The notes below the pieces were generated by a model, which saw only the letters and a list, made by a program, of their open reading frames with translations, was not told the DNA's origin and did not search any database. A stretch of 64,000 bases of DNA from the NCBI RefSeq assembly GCF_001620365.2, contig NZ_LQMT02000007.1:519680-583679 (forward strand). The letters are read 5' to 3'. Shown one piece after another: positions 1-8,470 of this stretch. This DNA is from Amycolatopsis keratiniphila subsp. keratiniphila (lineage in GTDB: Bacteria; Actinomycetota; Actinomycetes; Mycobacteriales; Pseudonocardiaceae). The position numbers and the translations under genes were made by a program. Every line of letters begins with the position of its first letter. The first letter of the stretch is position 1.

Positions 1-1903
1 CCGGCAGCAGGCGCCGGGCCTCCGGCTCGACGGTCCGCGGTTCCGTTTCGGTCTCGTCGCCGTCTTCGGTCAGCACGAGGCTGAGCAGCCGGCCGTTCTC
101 CTCGAACAGCAGTCCCAGCGACTTCAGCCAGGCGATCCGTTCGGTGAGGCCGGCTTCACCACCCGATTGCTCGGGCGTGAGCTGGTCGGGGCGGGCCGGC
201 GAGGACAGGCGTCGCAGCAGTTCGACGGTCGCGTCGTCCACCGGATGCTCGACAGGCACGCCCGAACGAGAATCGCGGACGGCGAACCCGCCGGTGTCCG
301 CGGTGACGAGGCGCAGCTCCGGTCGCGGGCCGTCGCCTGCCCAGGCCGCGTTCCAGCCCGCGACCAGCTCGCGTAACCGCTCATGCCAGGTCAGCGCGTT
401 CTGCATGTACTGGCCGAGGTTGTGGTCGGCGAAGAAGTAGGCGAGTTCCTCCAGCGCTTCGGGGCCGAAGGGGTAGGTCAACCCGTAGAAGTCCATCGGG
501 TGCAGGTCGAGTTCGAACTCGGCACGCCGCTTGAAGTACGGGCTGAACCGGTCGAACCGCACCATGAAGACCCCCGATGGCGGGGGCAGGTGCGTCAGAA
601 GGGGGATGTCGTGGGTGTACCGCTCGTAGACGGCCTCCTCCTCAAGGGGAAAGCCGATGAGCAGGTTCCAGTCCGGGCTGATGCCGAACTCGTCGCAGTT
701 CTTCAGGAACTGGAGGTTCTGAAAGGCCGTGGTGCCCTTGGCCATCAGCTTCAGGGTCGAGCTCGCCAGCGCTTCGATGCCCGGCTGCACGACGGTCACC
801 CCCGCGGCCGACATCCGCCCGAGGTCCTGGCGGCTCAGTGGCAGCTTGACCTCGTAGTAGATCGAACCGCCCTCGGGTGGTTCGAGGTGCGGGAAGACCT
901 CTTTCGGGTAGCTGCGGGGCATGACGTTGTCGGTACAGAACAACGCGGTGTACTCGGGCGCGAACCGGAAAAGCCAGTTGAACTGCTCGATGGCGAGCTT
1001 CGGGTCCATGTTCCGGTACGCCATGCTCTGGCCGTTGAGCCCGCAGAAGGTGCAGTGCGAACGCTGGCCCCACCAACAGCCCCGGGAGGTTTCGAAGAAG
1101 AGCATGGGTTTGCTCGTGCCCGTTTCCCGCAGCCGGGCGTGTTCGTCGAGGGCGGCGAGGAAACCGTCGTACTCGGGTAGCAGCAGGTCGTCGATGTCGT
1201 GGTCACTGCCGATCGCCTCCCGGAAGCGGGGATCACGGCAGTTGCGGCGGGTCACGACACCCGGTATCGCGTCCGCCCGTTCGGGGGCACCGTCGAGGAC
1301 GTGGCCCACGAAGGCGGGGAACGTGTCGAGCGCGGGTCCGGAGAACACATAGTCGACGGCGTCGACGTGTTCGGCGATCACCGCGCCCATCGGCGCCTCG
1401 CAGTTGGCCCCGCCGAACAAGGTCAGCACCTCCGGACGGCGCCGCTTGAGCAGCCTGGCGAGCGCGATGCTCGGCACGTGCTGGGCGAACATCGAGCTGA
1501 ACCCGACCAGATCGGCTTCGGCGAGGCGGTAGCGGTCGATCAGCCGATCGCAGAACTCGGGAAGTCCCGCGCGCAGGGCGAGGATGTGGCGCCGGAACTC
1601 CTCCCAACGCTCACCTCGGTAGAAGCGGTGGAAGTACTCGTCGGTGTTGTCCGGCGCGTCCGGGAAAGCGATCTGCCGGAACAGCCAGTCGCCGAGACCG
1701 GTGTCGACGTGGTCGTGGGTGACGGAAATCGACTCGTAGGTCGTCGCACCGAAGTACTCCGCGACGTCCTGGTTCAGATAGCAGACGTCCGCCTGGACCT
1801 GCCCCGGGAAATCCCTCGTGAGCAGTGCGGTCAATTGGCTGAGCGCGAAGGACGGGCGATTCCAATCGGCGAAGGGCATATTGACGAAAGCCACTCGAAG
1901 CAT
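1..1903 (-). CDS. Cobalamin-binding radical SAM protein of the RiPP maturation type (partial, C-terminus off window)
   Basis: 634 codons are visible and the 3' end runs off the window. The N-terminal ~200 residues look like a B12-binding domain (GFSSMFAQH near 134, LFGGANCE near 162). The radical SAM cluster motif is C276, C284, C287 in RGCWWGQRSHCTFCGLNG, a CX7CX2C spacing. The CWWG....C.FCGLNG signature is that of the bacteriocin/RiPP maturation radical SAM protein 1 family, whose members are thought to C-methylate or otherwise modify peptide precursors. ATG at 1903 is preceded by AAAGGGGAG at good distance. A 91-residue ORF ends 20 bases upstream on the same strand, so the two are likely co-transcribed. 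The family assignment rests on motif recall; the substrate is unknown. Confidence 0.85.
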   Translation of the reverse strand, partial: MLRVAFVNMPFADWNRPSFALSQLTALLTRDFPGQVQADVCYLNQDVAEYFGATTYESISVTHDHVDTGLGDWLFRQIAFPDAPDNTDEYFHRFYRGERWEEFRRHILALRAGLPEFCDRLIDRYRLAEADLVGFSSMFAQHVPSIALARLLKRRRPEVLTLFGGANCEAPMGAVIAEHVDAVDYVFSGPALDTFPAFVGHVLDGAPERADAIPGVVTRRNCRDPRFREAIGSDHDIDDLLLPEYDGFLAALDEHARLRETGTSKPMLFFETSRGCWWGQRSHCTFCGLNGQSMAYRNMDPKLAIEQFNWLFRFAPEYTALFCTDNVMPRSYPKEVFPHLEPPEGGSIYYEVKLPLSRQDLGRMSAAGVTVVQPGIEALASSTLKLMAKGTTAFQNLQFLKNCDEFGISPDWNLLIGFPLEEEAVYERYTHDIPLLTHLPPPSGVFMVRFDRFSPYFKRRAEFELDLHPMDFYGLTYPFGPEALEELAYFFADHNLGQYMQNALTWHERLRELVAGWNAAWAGDGPRPELRLVTADTGGFAVRDSRSGVPVEHPVDDATVELLRRLSSPARPDQLTPEQSGGEAGLTERIAWLKSLGLLFEENGRLLSLVLTEDGDETETEPRTVEPEARRLLP

Positions 1904-1922
1904 GGGTCACTCCCCTTTGGTG

Positions 1923-2198
1923 TCACCCTGGGCGGTCGCGGCGGAATCGGACTCCACATGCGTCGTCCACACGAATTTCCGCCATCGCGAAATGGCCATC
2001 ACGCGAATAGGTCACTTCTCGCGGCACCCTCGCACCACCCCCGACCCCAGTCGTCCGAGGCGCCTGTTTCCGGAGCATAGCAGCCAAACCGGGATCCAGG
2101 TACTCCTCGACGACAATCGCCGGGACTCCGTTTACCGGCAACATGTGCCGTCGATGGAAACCGTAGCGATCCACCTCTTCCACCCAGAAATCCGGCAC
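1923..2198 (-). CDS. Small 91-residue protein upstream of the radical SAM gene, candidate precursor or partner
   Basis: The GTG start at 2198 has TAGGTGA five bases upstream, and the preceding in-frame codon but one is TGA, so the start cannot lie further upstream. The protein begins MPDFWVEEVDRYGFHRR and has an acidic/amphipathic N-terminal half followed by a Gly/Arg-rich part (TTGVGGGARVP). It has one Cys, near residue 81. It ends 20 bases before the radical SAM start with that gene's ribosome site between them, so an operon is likely. Position and size fit a RiPP leader-core precursor or a small recognition protein, but I recognise no precursor family. The function is an inference from context only. 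Confidence 0.5.
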   Translation of the reverse strand: MPDFWVEEVDRYGFHRRHMLPVNGVPAIVVEEYLDPGLAAMLRKQAPRTTGVGGGARVPREVTYSRDGHFAMAEIRVDDACGVRFRRDRPG

Positions 2199-2237
2199 GG
2201 TTCACCTATCGAATACGTTGATCGCCAGAGTCGTTGA

Positions 2238-2525
2238 AGCGCACCGGCAAGCGCAAAAGGACACCGCGCTCGATCGAAACAGGAATTCCCGCCACCCGAG
2301 GAGGACCCCGAGATCGACTGCGACGAGTCCGCCTGCGAGGAGGCCTGCGGCGACTTCGATCCGAACCTCGCCGCGGCCTGGCCTCTCCATCTGGCCGCCG
2401 GCCCCACGGACGGGTACTTCAAGGTCAAGTTCGGCCCGTTCGTATCCGAGTACGGCGCCCACCCGAGAACGAGCGACGACGGGCTGCCCCGCACGAGCGG
2501 CTATCCGTCGGTCTCCACGGGATAG
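2238..2525 (+). pseudogene. 5'-truncated coding remnant, Cys/acidic-rich
   Basis: One plus-strand frame from the TGA at 2235-2237 to the TAG at 2523-2525 shows strongly G/C-biased third positions and a protein-like composition. It includes a Cys cluster (CDESACEEAC) and the segment DGYFKVKFGPFVSEYGAH. The frame has no ATG, GTG or TTG; its first possible start is a CTG well inside it. Its 3' end overlaps the end of the reductase on the other strand. I read it as the tail of a gene whose start was lost or frameshifted; a frame beginning at the TTG 2218 may hold the missing N-terminus. I do not recognise the family. Confidence 0.35.
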
Positions 2526-3103
2526 ATGAGGTGCGTGACCTTCTTGCCCTGAATGACCTGGGGATCGCCGAACTTCATGGGAGCGGCGCCGAGCGTGTCC
2601 ACGAATCGGACACCGTCGCCGAGCATGAACGGCACCAGGTCGATGCGGATCTCGTCGAGCAATCCCTCTTCCAGCGCTTCACGGGCTACGACGCCCGGGC
2701 CCACGCCGATGGTCTTGTCCCCGGCGACCGCCTTGGCCTGGTCGATGGCGGCCTTGACGCCGCCCTCGGTCACGAAGACGAACTCGGCACTTTCGGGAGC
2801 CCAGCCTTCGGGCACCGAATGAGTGACCACGAAAACCTGTACGCGCATGGGATGCCGTCCACCCCAGCCGTCCATGCCGTCGAACTGGTTTCGCCCGACC
2901 ACCAGAGCCCCGTAGCCCTCGGCCATGTCGCGGACATAGTCGGCGGACGCCTCGGAGACCTGGTACGACCGGCCCGGCGACGCGGTGGGCACCTCGACAT
3001 CACCGGCACGGCACCAGGCGAAGAGGTACTCGAACCCCCCGTTCTCCGGGCCGGCGATGAAACCGTCCAGGGACACGGACGCTTGAGTCGCCACCTTCGG
3101 CAT
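2501..3103 (-). CDS. Dihydrofolate reductase family protein (RibD C-terminal type)
   Basis: The 200-residue protein starts MPKVATQASVSLDGFIAGP, the typical first strand of the YyaP/YwjB-like RibD C-terminal family (xxxSLDGFIAGP). It has a later ALVVGRNQFDGM segment (usually GRxTF) and a C-terminal LVPFMLGDGVRFVD motif (usually PVLLGxGxxLF). These are NADPH-dependent reductases of unknown substrate. The start at 3103 is chosen because AAGGGGG precedes it; an in-frame start at 3172 would add 23 residues without family similarity. A paralogue of the same family lies at 49644-50207. Confidence 0.85.
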   Translation of the reverse strand: MPKVATQASVSLDGFIAGPENGGFEYLFAWCRAGDVEVPTASPGRSYQVSEASADYVRDMAEGYGALVVGRNQFDGMDGWGGRHPMRVQVFVVTHSVPEGWAPESAEFVFVTEGGVKAAIDQAKAVAGDKTIGVGPGVVAREALEEGLLDEIRIDLVPFMLGDGVRFVDTLGAAPMKFGDPQVIQGKKVTHLIYPVETDG

Positions 3104-3184
3104 GAGAGGCCCCCTTACAGCGAGATGAATCGAGACCGCTCGCCCCTGGCACCGTGACCGGTCGTCGTCCACTTCTCCCGTGCT

Positions 3185-3481
3185 TCACTCGGCCCGGCGT
3201 CCGTCGCGCGCCTTCCTGGTGAGCGACCTGCTGACGTAGACCAGCCCGCCCGTCAGGATCACGATGTCGTCGAAGTACACCGGGTCAGGCAACAAGTCGA
3301 ACGGGAACACCGTGTAGGCCAAGGAAACCCAGTAGGCGACCTTGGTCGGCACCGGCGTGCCGGGCTGATGGACCTGACGGTGCTTCCGCACCAGTTTGAC
3401 CACCAGGAACAACGCGACCAGAACGAGGATGACGACCACCACCACGGCCACGACGCCGAGTGTCGTCCACAGGGATTCCAT
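3185..3481 (-). CDS. DUF1232 (YkvA-like) small membrane protein
   Basis: The 98-residue protein begins MESLWTTLG, followed by a very hydrophobic helix (about residues 8-30) and a basic loop. It then has the DUF1232 signature FPFDLLPDPVYFDD (P.D.LPD....DD). The family is widespread and of unknown function. The ATG at 3481 starts just after the upstream gene's TGA (3483-3485) and has AGAGG upstream. An in-frame ATG at 3496 inside the neighbour is an alternative. It is the last gene of a three-gene operon with the membrane protein and methyltransferase. Confidence 0.75.
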   Translation of the reverse strand: MESLWTTLGVVAVVVVVILVLVALFLVVKLVRKHRQVHQPGTPVPTKVAYWVSLAYTVFPFDLLPDPVYFDDIVILTGGLVYVSRSLTRKARDGRRAE

Positions 3482-3482
3482 G

Positions 3483-4043
3483 TCAGCCTCTCTCATCGCC
3501 ACGACACCGCCGCCGTTGCCGCTTCCAGATCCGGCCCCGGTACCAGCGACGGTGGACGACCGGCTCGACGGCCAGCACCCCGGCCGCGGCCGCTGTCGCG
3601 ACCACCCACGCCAGCCAGTCGCTCGACCCTGCCACCGACCACACCAGGGCACCGAGCACGATCAGGGGCCGCAGCAAGGTGAACGGCCCGAGGCCGACGA
3701 GGATCACGAACGTACTCCCCCGCATCGGCAGCAGCCAGTACGCCAGCAACGACGCCACCACGAGCGACGCGTACGGCGCCAGCACCTGAAGCATGCGCGT
3801 ACCCGCGTGGAGCAGTTCGCCGTAACGAGCGCCCGGATCCGCCGAACCTGCGAGGGTCACCACGATCAGCAGGGTGAGAAGTCCGAGCCCGATCGCTCCA
3901 CCCGTGAGCCCTCGCCGCGCCGCCAGCAGGAAATAGGAGCGTTTGACGATCCGGGCGTCACGGCCGGTCGCGGCCCGGAATCCCGCGAAACCGCTGTCCA
4001 CGAGCGCGAGCAGACCGAGCACGATCGGAACCGCCGCCGCCAT
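3483..4043 (-). CDS. Integral membrane protein of unknown function
   Basis: The 186-residue protein has hydrophobic segments near residues 1-18, 45-65, 88-106, 112-137 and 142-162, and ends in an Arg-rich cytoplasmic tail. No motif that I can tie to a family is visible. Its start ATG (4043-4041) shares one base with the TGA of the upstream methyltransferase, so translation is probably coupled. Its own stop lies one base before the DUF1232 start. Confidence 0.65.
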   Translation of the reverse strand: MAAAVPIVLGLLALVDSGFAGFRAATGRDARIVKRSYFLLAARRGLTGGAIGLGLLTLLIVVTLAGSADPGARYGELLHAGTRMLQVLAPYASLVVASLLAYWLLPMRGSTFVILVGLGPFTLLRPLIVLGALVWSVAGSSDWLAWVVATAAAAGVLAVEPVVHRRWYRGRIWKRQRRRCRGDERG

Positions 4044-4945
4044 CAGCCGGCGGCCAGTCTGCGTGCCCGGTGGCCAAGGGCACGACGAAACTCGGTCGCC
4101 AGCGCCGGACGGATTCCGACGACCGGTCTCATCGCCGCGCAGAACGGGTTGGTGTATCCGAACGATTCGAACAGGAAGGTCTTCATCCCCGCTGCCGCCG
4201 CGGCGGCGGACAGCAGGACCGAATCCCCGTGAGCGCGCCGCGCGGAAGCGACACCGTCGTGGCGGCCGAGCGGCTCTCGCATCCTGGCGCGGTGGAACAA
4301 CCAGGCACCCAGCGGGGCGAACCGGGTCGCGGCGACGTCGTAGTGGATGAATCCCACCGTCCCGTCACGGTCCTGAGCGCGGAAGAACTCCGGCAGCTTG
4401 CCTGCCTCGAAATGGTGCAGCACCCCGCTCGACAGGTAGACGCCGGCCTCCTCGGCCAGGGAGAACGCGTCCGCGCAGACGAACGTGCACGGAAGCCGCT
4501 CCTCCTGCGCCAGCCTGGTCGCTTCCGTCACCAAGGCACGATTGAAGTCCACCCCCACCAGTTGAACGTCCGCGCCCAGCACACCGGAAGCGGCAAGGCT
4601 CCGCACCGTGAACCCCAGTCCGCATCCGATGTCCACCACCCGCAAACGGCGGCCGCTCGCCCTGGCGACCGCGAGCATCGGCACGAGCAACTCGGCGAAC
4701 CGGTGGGTCATGTGCAGTTCTTCGTTGAGCCGTTGCAGTTCCGTGTGCACCCGGACCAGGAGGCTGTCCACCGCGGCGGGATCCAGATCCTCACCGCGCA
4801 CCGGCATCCGGCGCACGATCCGGGCGGCTCGGTGGTCCCCCGCCGCTTGCAGCCGGGCGACCACCTCCGCCCGGCGGACCGGAACACGCTCGCCGGTGCG
4901 CGCGTCCCACGACACGACCAGATCCGAGATCTCCAGCACGGCCAC
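4043..4945 (-). CDS. Class I SAM-dependent methyltransferase
   Basis: The 300-residue protein has a helical N-terminus (1-95), then the SAM-binding motif I RVVDIGCGLGFTVRSLA (about 101-117). VQLVGVDFNRAL follows as the acidic strand-2 motif, and LSSGVLHHFEAGKLPEF as motif IV/post. Substrate residues are not recognisable. The GTG at 4945 lacks a clear ribosome site but has a TAGAGT -10-like hexamer about ten bases upstream, suggesting a leaderless or near-leaderless transcript. It is the first gene of the operon with the membrane and DUF1232 proteins. Confidence 0.8.
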   Translation of the reverse strand: MAVLEISDLVVSWDARTGERVPVRRAEVVARLQAAGDHRAARIVRRMPVRGEDLDPAAVDSLLVRVHTELQRLNEELHMTHRFAELLVPMLAVARASGRRLRVVDIGCGLGFTVRSLAASGVLGADVQLVGVDFNRALVTEATRLAQEERLPCTFVCADAFSLAEEAGVYLSSGVLHHFEAGKLPEFFRAQDRDGTVGFIHYDVAATRFAPLGAWLFHRARMREPLGRHDGVASARRAHGDSVLLSAAAAAAGMKTFLFESFGYTNPFCAAMRPVVGIRPALATEFRRALGHRARRLAAG

Positions 4946-5372
4946 GGTCGAACTCTAGCGATCAAGTTCGCGGGGTGGCCATCGACACGGCCGGCCGGGC
5001 TTGGCGAGCTCTACCGCGATCTCGTGAGTCGCTCCGATCACCTCAGCCGTCAGTGACAGATGTGCCGCCAATGTCACTGAAGACTCCCTTTGTATTCAGC
5101 TTCGAATTTGACGCCCACCGTTCACAGGGGAGATGGAATTCGTCAACAGGGGGCACCCATGAATATCTATCCGCATATTGCCCGAATTTCGACATTCGAG
5201 CACTCGTCGATATCGTCAGGTTCACCCCGTTGGAGTCTTTCCAACCTGCCGACGATTGCGGGAGTGTTGATTTCACTGGAGGGCACAAAACTTATGGATG
5301 GCCGCACTTCTCGGCCTGCTTTTGCGAGTTCTTATTCGGCCGCGACCGTCGTATGCGGAAACGAAAGGATCG
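4946..5372. other. Gene-free, comparatively A+T-rich intergenic stretch
   Basis: About 430 bases separate the divergent methyltransferase and secreted-protein genes. Base composition is clearly lower in G+C than the surroundings from about 5070 to 5340. Short frames exist, such as an ATG at 5159 behind AGGGGGCACCC, but their codon usage is not like that of the neighbours. No hairpin or tRNA was seen. It probably carries promoters for both sides and may include degenerated or foreign DNA. Confidence 0.4.
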
Positions 5373-6269
5373 ATGGTGCCTGCCAAGGCGAGGACCAGCA
5401 GGCTCGCACTGGCGCTGAGCATGTGCGTGCTGGGCGCACTGGCGTTGTTCGTCGCCGTCGACCGCGGCCCGTCGACAGGTGCCGAAACAGTGTCGGCGCA
5501 ACCGTTGACATCACAGGAGAAATCCATCCTGCACCGGGCTGAACAGATTCTGCTGCGAGCATGCATGGCCGACAGCGGATACACCTACGTCATGGTCGAG
5601 GAAGAACCGATGTCCTTTCTCCGGCGCTTTCCCTATGTGGTCGACGACCTGTCCTGGGCGCGCGAACACGGGTTCGGCAACGACGTGCGCGAAGAAGTGC
5701 GGGTGCGAGCGGAGAATGATCCGAACAAGCGCTACTTCAGCAGCCTGTCGGCGGCGGACAAGGCGAAGGCACTCGCCGCGGTCAATGGCGAGCGTCCGGT
5801 GGGCTTGATCGCGACATCGCCTGCCGGGGTCGAAATAACCCGAAGCGATCGCGGGTGCACGTCCCAACTGGAGAAGAAGCTTTATCGCGAGCTCCAGACC
5901 TGGTTCCGGGCGAAGACCGTCACCGACGGACTCCACGTGCCCCGGCGGCAACAGGTGTCCGTGGACCCGCGGTTCCGAACCGCCCTATCGGACTGGGCCA
6001 GGTGCATGGCCGAACGGGGTTATTCCTTCGCCGACCCTGCCCGCGTCCACGAGGCGTTCCGCGTCCGGGGACCGGAGGAGATCTCGGCGGCGATCGCCGA
6101 GGCGACGTGTGCCCGGAGCACCGGCTTCGCTTCCGTCGCACGCGACCTCGACGCCCACTACGAGGCCTTGCAAGGACAACAGTACGGGCGGGAGATAGCG
6201 GACCGCCTTCGCCTGGAACGCGCCGCACTGCCTTTGGCCCGTGCGGTGGTCGAAAGTCGATCCCGATGA
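5373..6269 (+). CDS. Secreted or membrane-anchored protein with repeated C.M...GY motifs
   Basis: The 298-residue protein starts at ATG 5373 behind GAAAGGAT. The N-terminus MVPAKARTSRLALALS is followed by a hydrophobic segment (about residues 12-30), fitting a signal peptide or anchor. The exported part contains two similar short motifs, RACMADSGYTY and ARCMAERGYSF, each Cys-x-Met followed by Gly-Tyr. This pattern is familiar from uncharacterised actinobacterial secreted proteins. An in-frame ATG at 5298 would add 25 residues, but they read through the ribosome site. The next gene starts 25 bases later and may be co-transcribed. Confidence 0.7.
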   Translation: MVPAKARTSRLALALSMCVLGALALFVAVDRGPSTGAETVSAQPLTSQEKSILHRAEQILLRACMADSGYTYVMVEEEPMSFLRRFPYVVDDLSWAREHGFGNDVREEVRVRAENDPNKRYFSSLSAADKAKALAAVNGERPVGLIATSPAGVEITRSDRGCTSQLEKKLYRELQTWFRAKTVTDGLHVPRRQQVSVDPRFRTALSDWARCMAERGYSFADPARVHEAFRVRGPEEISAAIAEATCARSTGFASVARDLDAHYEALQGQQYGREIADRLRLERAALPLARAVVESRSR

Positions 6270-6293
6270 ATTCGCCTGGAAGGGCAGGAAACC

Positions 6294-6761
6294 ATGAGGA
6301 AGTCGATCTTTGTCGCGACTGCGGTGCTCGGCCTCGGTGTGGCGATGACACCGTGGGCGCAGGCCGAGAACTCACCGGCCGGGCTGCAGTCCGTCGAGGA
6401 GCGGGCGGTGTCCGCCCCAGACGGCCTGCTGCACGTCTGGGAGCACCCTTTCGCCGGAGGCAAGCACTGCACGTGGGTCGGCAAGTCCGACAACTGGGAC
6501 GGGTGCGGTATGAGAAACAAGGGTTCCGACATTTGGAACAACGGTTACGCCGGCAACAACGACGACGTGTGGCTGCACTACAACACCAGCAACACGGGTG
6601 CCTATGTGTGCATCGGCCGAGGCACGTCATGGAACAACCTCACCAGTATCAACCCGCCGCCGCCCGGCACGCAGCGGATCACCTTCTGGGCGAACACCGG
6701 ATCCGGCTCCGGCCAGCCCATCGCGGACAACGTCGCGTCGCACGAGTGGGGAAACTGCTGA
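6294..6761 (+). CDS. Secreted peptidase inhibitor family I36-like protein
   Basis: The 155-residue protein has a clear Sec signal peptide (MRKSIFVATAVLGLG... with likely cleavage after AQA at residue 24). The mature part resembles the beta/gamma-crystallin-like I36 inhibitors (SMPI type): aromatic residues, HCTWVGKSDNWDGCGMRNKGSDIWNNGY, then YVCIGRGTSWNNL. It has an even number of Cys in the mature chain for disulfides. A perfect hairpin follows 23 bases after the stop. The family assignment is by overall pattern; inhibitory activity is not shown. Confidence 0.7.
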   Translation: MRKSIFVATAVLGLGVAMTPWAQAENSPAGLQSVEERAVSAPDGLLHVWEHPFAGGKHCTWVGKSDNWDGCGMRNKGSDIWNNGYAGNNDDVWLHYNTSNTGAYVCIGRGTSWNNLTSINPPPPGTQRITFWANTGSGSGQPIADNVASHEWGNC

Positions 6762-6783
6762 CCCGACGGTGATCCAAGCCCAC

Positions 6784-6820
6784 GGCGTTCTCCCGGCCTT
6801 ACCCCGGCCGGGAGAACGCC
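6784..6820 (+). terminator. Perfect 15-bp inverted repeat downstream of the I36-like gene
   Basis: GGCGTTCTCCCGGCC (6784-6798) and GGCCGGGAGAACGCC (6806-6820) flank a 7-base loop. There is no T-run, as usual for actinobacterial terminators. Confidence 0.8.
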
Positions 6821-6913
6821 CGGTTGAGTAGTTCTACTCGTGGCAGGGAGCGAGAGTACCGGCAACATAGGTGAGGACCCGCTCCGCGGAGAGCGGCCGA
6901 CACTGGGGGTTCC

Positions 6914-7393
6914 ATGAAGTTTCCTCGTGCCATCACCACGCTCGCCATCGCCGCCGGCCTGGCCACCACGCTGGCACCTGCCGCGGCGGCCGAAACCGTC
7001 GCGAGCCTCGACTTCGTCGCCGAACACGGCGCCCACCCGGTCAGCGGCAGAAGCGGCCATTGGGCCGCCTCGCCGGAGAACGAGGTGCGATTCTGGGAGC
7101 GCGGCGCCACCCTGCGGGTGGACGCCGAGACCGATCGCGGATTCGACTACATCATGCTCGACTTCACCGCGCCGTCAGGAAACCTGCAGGCCGGCACCTA
7201 CAGCCACGCCGAGGGAGCGCATATCCTGGCCGTCTCCAACGGCCTGGGCTGCGTCGACGACTATTCGACGTTCACGATCGACCGCATAGAACGCGGCGCT
7301 GAGGGGCTGATCGCGCTCGACGCGACCTTCGAGCAGCGCTGCGGCAGTCCCACGTCACCTGCTTTGCGTGGCGAGGTCCACTACCGGCGCTGA
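6914..7393 (+). CDS. Secreted protein, conserved actinobacterial type
   Basis: The 159-residue protein has a signal peptide (MKFPRAITTLAIAAGLATTL, likely cleavage after AAAA near 26). The exported domain contains LDFTAPSGNLQAGTYSHAEGA, a central GLGCVDDYSTFTIDRIE and the C-terminal FEQRCGSPTSPALRGEVHYRR. This F-x-x-x-C...PALRG.V pattern recurs at the C-terminus of secreted actinobacterial proteins, but its function is unknown. GGGGG lies upstream of the ATG. A 13-bp hairpin follows the stop. Confidence 0.7.
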   Translation: MKFPRAITTLAIAAGLATTLAPAAAAETVASLDFVAEHGAHPVSGRSGHWAASPENEVRFWERGATLRVDAETDRGFDYIMLDFTAPSGNLQAGTYSHAEGAHILAVSNGLGCVDDYSTFTIDRIERGAEGLIALDATFEQRCGSPTSPALRGEVHYRR

Positions 7394-7408
7394 GCCGGCG
7401 CCCAGGTG

Positions 7409-7440
7409 CCCCGACCCGGTCTTGCGCGACCGGGTCGGGG
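7409..7440. terminator. Perfect 13-bp inverted repeat
   Basis: CCCCGACCCGGTC (7409-7421) pairs with GACCGGGTCGGGG (7428-7440) around a 6-base loop. It lies between the end of the secreted-protein gene and the end of the convergent TauE/SafE gene, so it may serve the left gene or both. Confidence 0.8.
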
Positions 7441-7557
7441 CACTCGGCGCAGCCGCGCATCCCTTGACCACAGCGGATCAGATCGGCGCGAAAATCGCGA
7501 GCTAGCCTGCTTCGATCCTGCGGGGCGGGATGTGTCCGCCTCGCCGGGCCTGCCCGG

Positions 7558-8310
7558 TCAAAACGCGTCGAGGCCCAGCTTGATCGCAAGCCCGACGCCC
7601 GCCAGCGCGATACCGATCCGCAGTACCCCGGTAGGCAACCGTCGCGCGACCACAGGGCCCAACCAGGAACCGGCGAGCAGACCGATGCTCAGCGGAAGTA
7701 CCAACGTCCAGTCGACCGGCCCGAACAACGCGAAGCCGGCCGCGGCCACCACATCGGCCACGACCATCAGTACGTTTTTCAGCGCGTTGGTACGCAACAG
7801 CGTCTCACGCATGGACGCGAGCAGCACCGCGAACACCATCACTCCGGCCGCCGCGGCGAAATAGCCGCTGTACACCGAAACGCCGAACACACCTGCCGAA
7901 GCCAGCCATCCGTGGCGATGCCCGGCCGCGATATTCTCGTCACCGCTTGTCCGCCGTCGCACCAGGATCAGCACCGAGGCGCCGCCGACCAGGAACGGCA
8001 CGACTTTCTCGAAAACGCCGGGCGGGCTGACCAGGACCAGCGCCGCGCCGGCCGCGCTGCCCGATGCGCAGATCACCGCGAGCCGCAGCAGGGTCCGGCC
8101 TTGCCCGGTCAGCTCTTCACGGGAACTGTGCACGGCACCGATGCTGCCGATCGCCAGCGAAATCGTATTCGTCACATTCGCGGATACCGGAGAAAGACCT
8201 GCGGCTAGCAGGGCCGGATAAGAGAACAATGACGCCAGTCCGGCGATGGTCCCGGACAATCCGGCGGCGAACCCCGCACCGACGAGAAGAGCGAATACCT
8301 GGAGCGTCAC
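7558..8310 (-). CDS. TauE/SafE family membrane permease
   Basis: The 250-residue protein has about eight hydrophobic segments. Its opening GAGFAAGLSGTIAGLASLFSYPAL and SPVSANVTNTISL, and its later GSWLGPVVARRLPTGVLR, are typical of TauE/SafE (DUF81) permeases, proposed exporters of sulfite or organosulfonates. GTG at 8310 follows GAGG closely. It stands alone and is not near the taurine genes at 57-63 kb, so its substrate is open. Confidence 0.85.
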   Translation of the reverse strand: MTLQVFALLVGAGFAAGLSGTIAGLASLFSYPALLAAGLSPVSANVTNTISLAIGSIGAVHSSREELTGQGRTLLRLAVICASGSAAGAALVLVSPPGVFEKVVPFLVGGASVLILVRRRTSGDENIAAGHRHGWLASAGVFGVSVYSGYFAAAAGVMVFAVLLASMRETLLRTNALKNVLMVVADVVAAAGFALFGPVDWTLVLPLSIGLLAGSWLGPVVARRLPTGVLRIGIALAGVGLAIKLGLDAF

Positions 8311-8426
8311 AACCTCAGGTTAACAGCGACGATCAAGTCGATCAGGACCGCGATCACGCGACGAGGGGTTTTCGCCTCAGCGCAAACGTGTTTGTCACAC
8401 CGAATGGCGGAAGTCATGCTCCGACG

Positions 8427-8445
8427 GTGCTCAACGGGTGAGCAC
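8427..8445. promoter_or_regulatory. Inverted repeat in the leader of the small secreted protein
   Basis: GTGCTCA (8427-8433) and TGAGCAC (8439-8445) form 7-base arms around 5 bases, about 25 bases before the next start codon. A CAAAC-GT-GTTTG element lies at 8383-8394. Either could be an operator or a leader hairpin. Confidence 0.35.
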
Positions 8446-8470
8446 GACACCGAACAACGAGGAGGACTTC

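Noticed and set aside
383..1180. Long plus-strand open frame opposite the radical SAM gene
   Set aside because: It is antisense to a frame with clear family motifs; its Val/Glu/Arg-rich composition is typical of high-GC antisense reading.
5159..5542. ATG-started frame behind AGGGGG in the A+T-rich intergenic region
   Set aside because: Codon usage lacks the third-position G/C bias of the neighbours, and it runs out of frame through the start of the secreted-protein gene.
7558..8310. TauE/SafE permease as part of the taurine pathway
   Set aside because: It is about 50 kb from the xsc/pta genes, stands alone, and a YeiH exporter is already present in that cluster.
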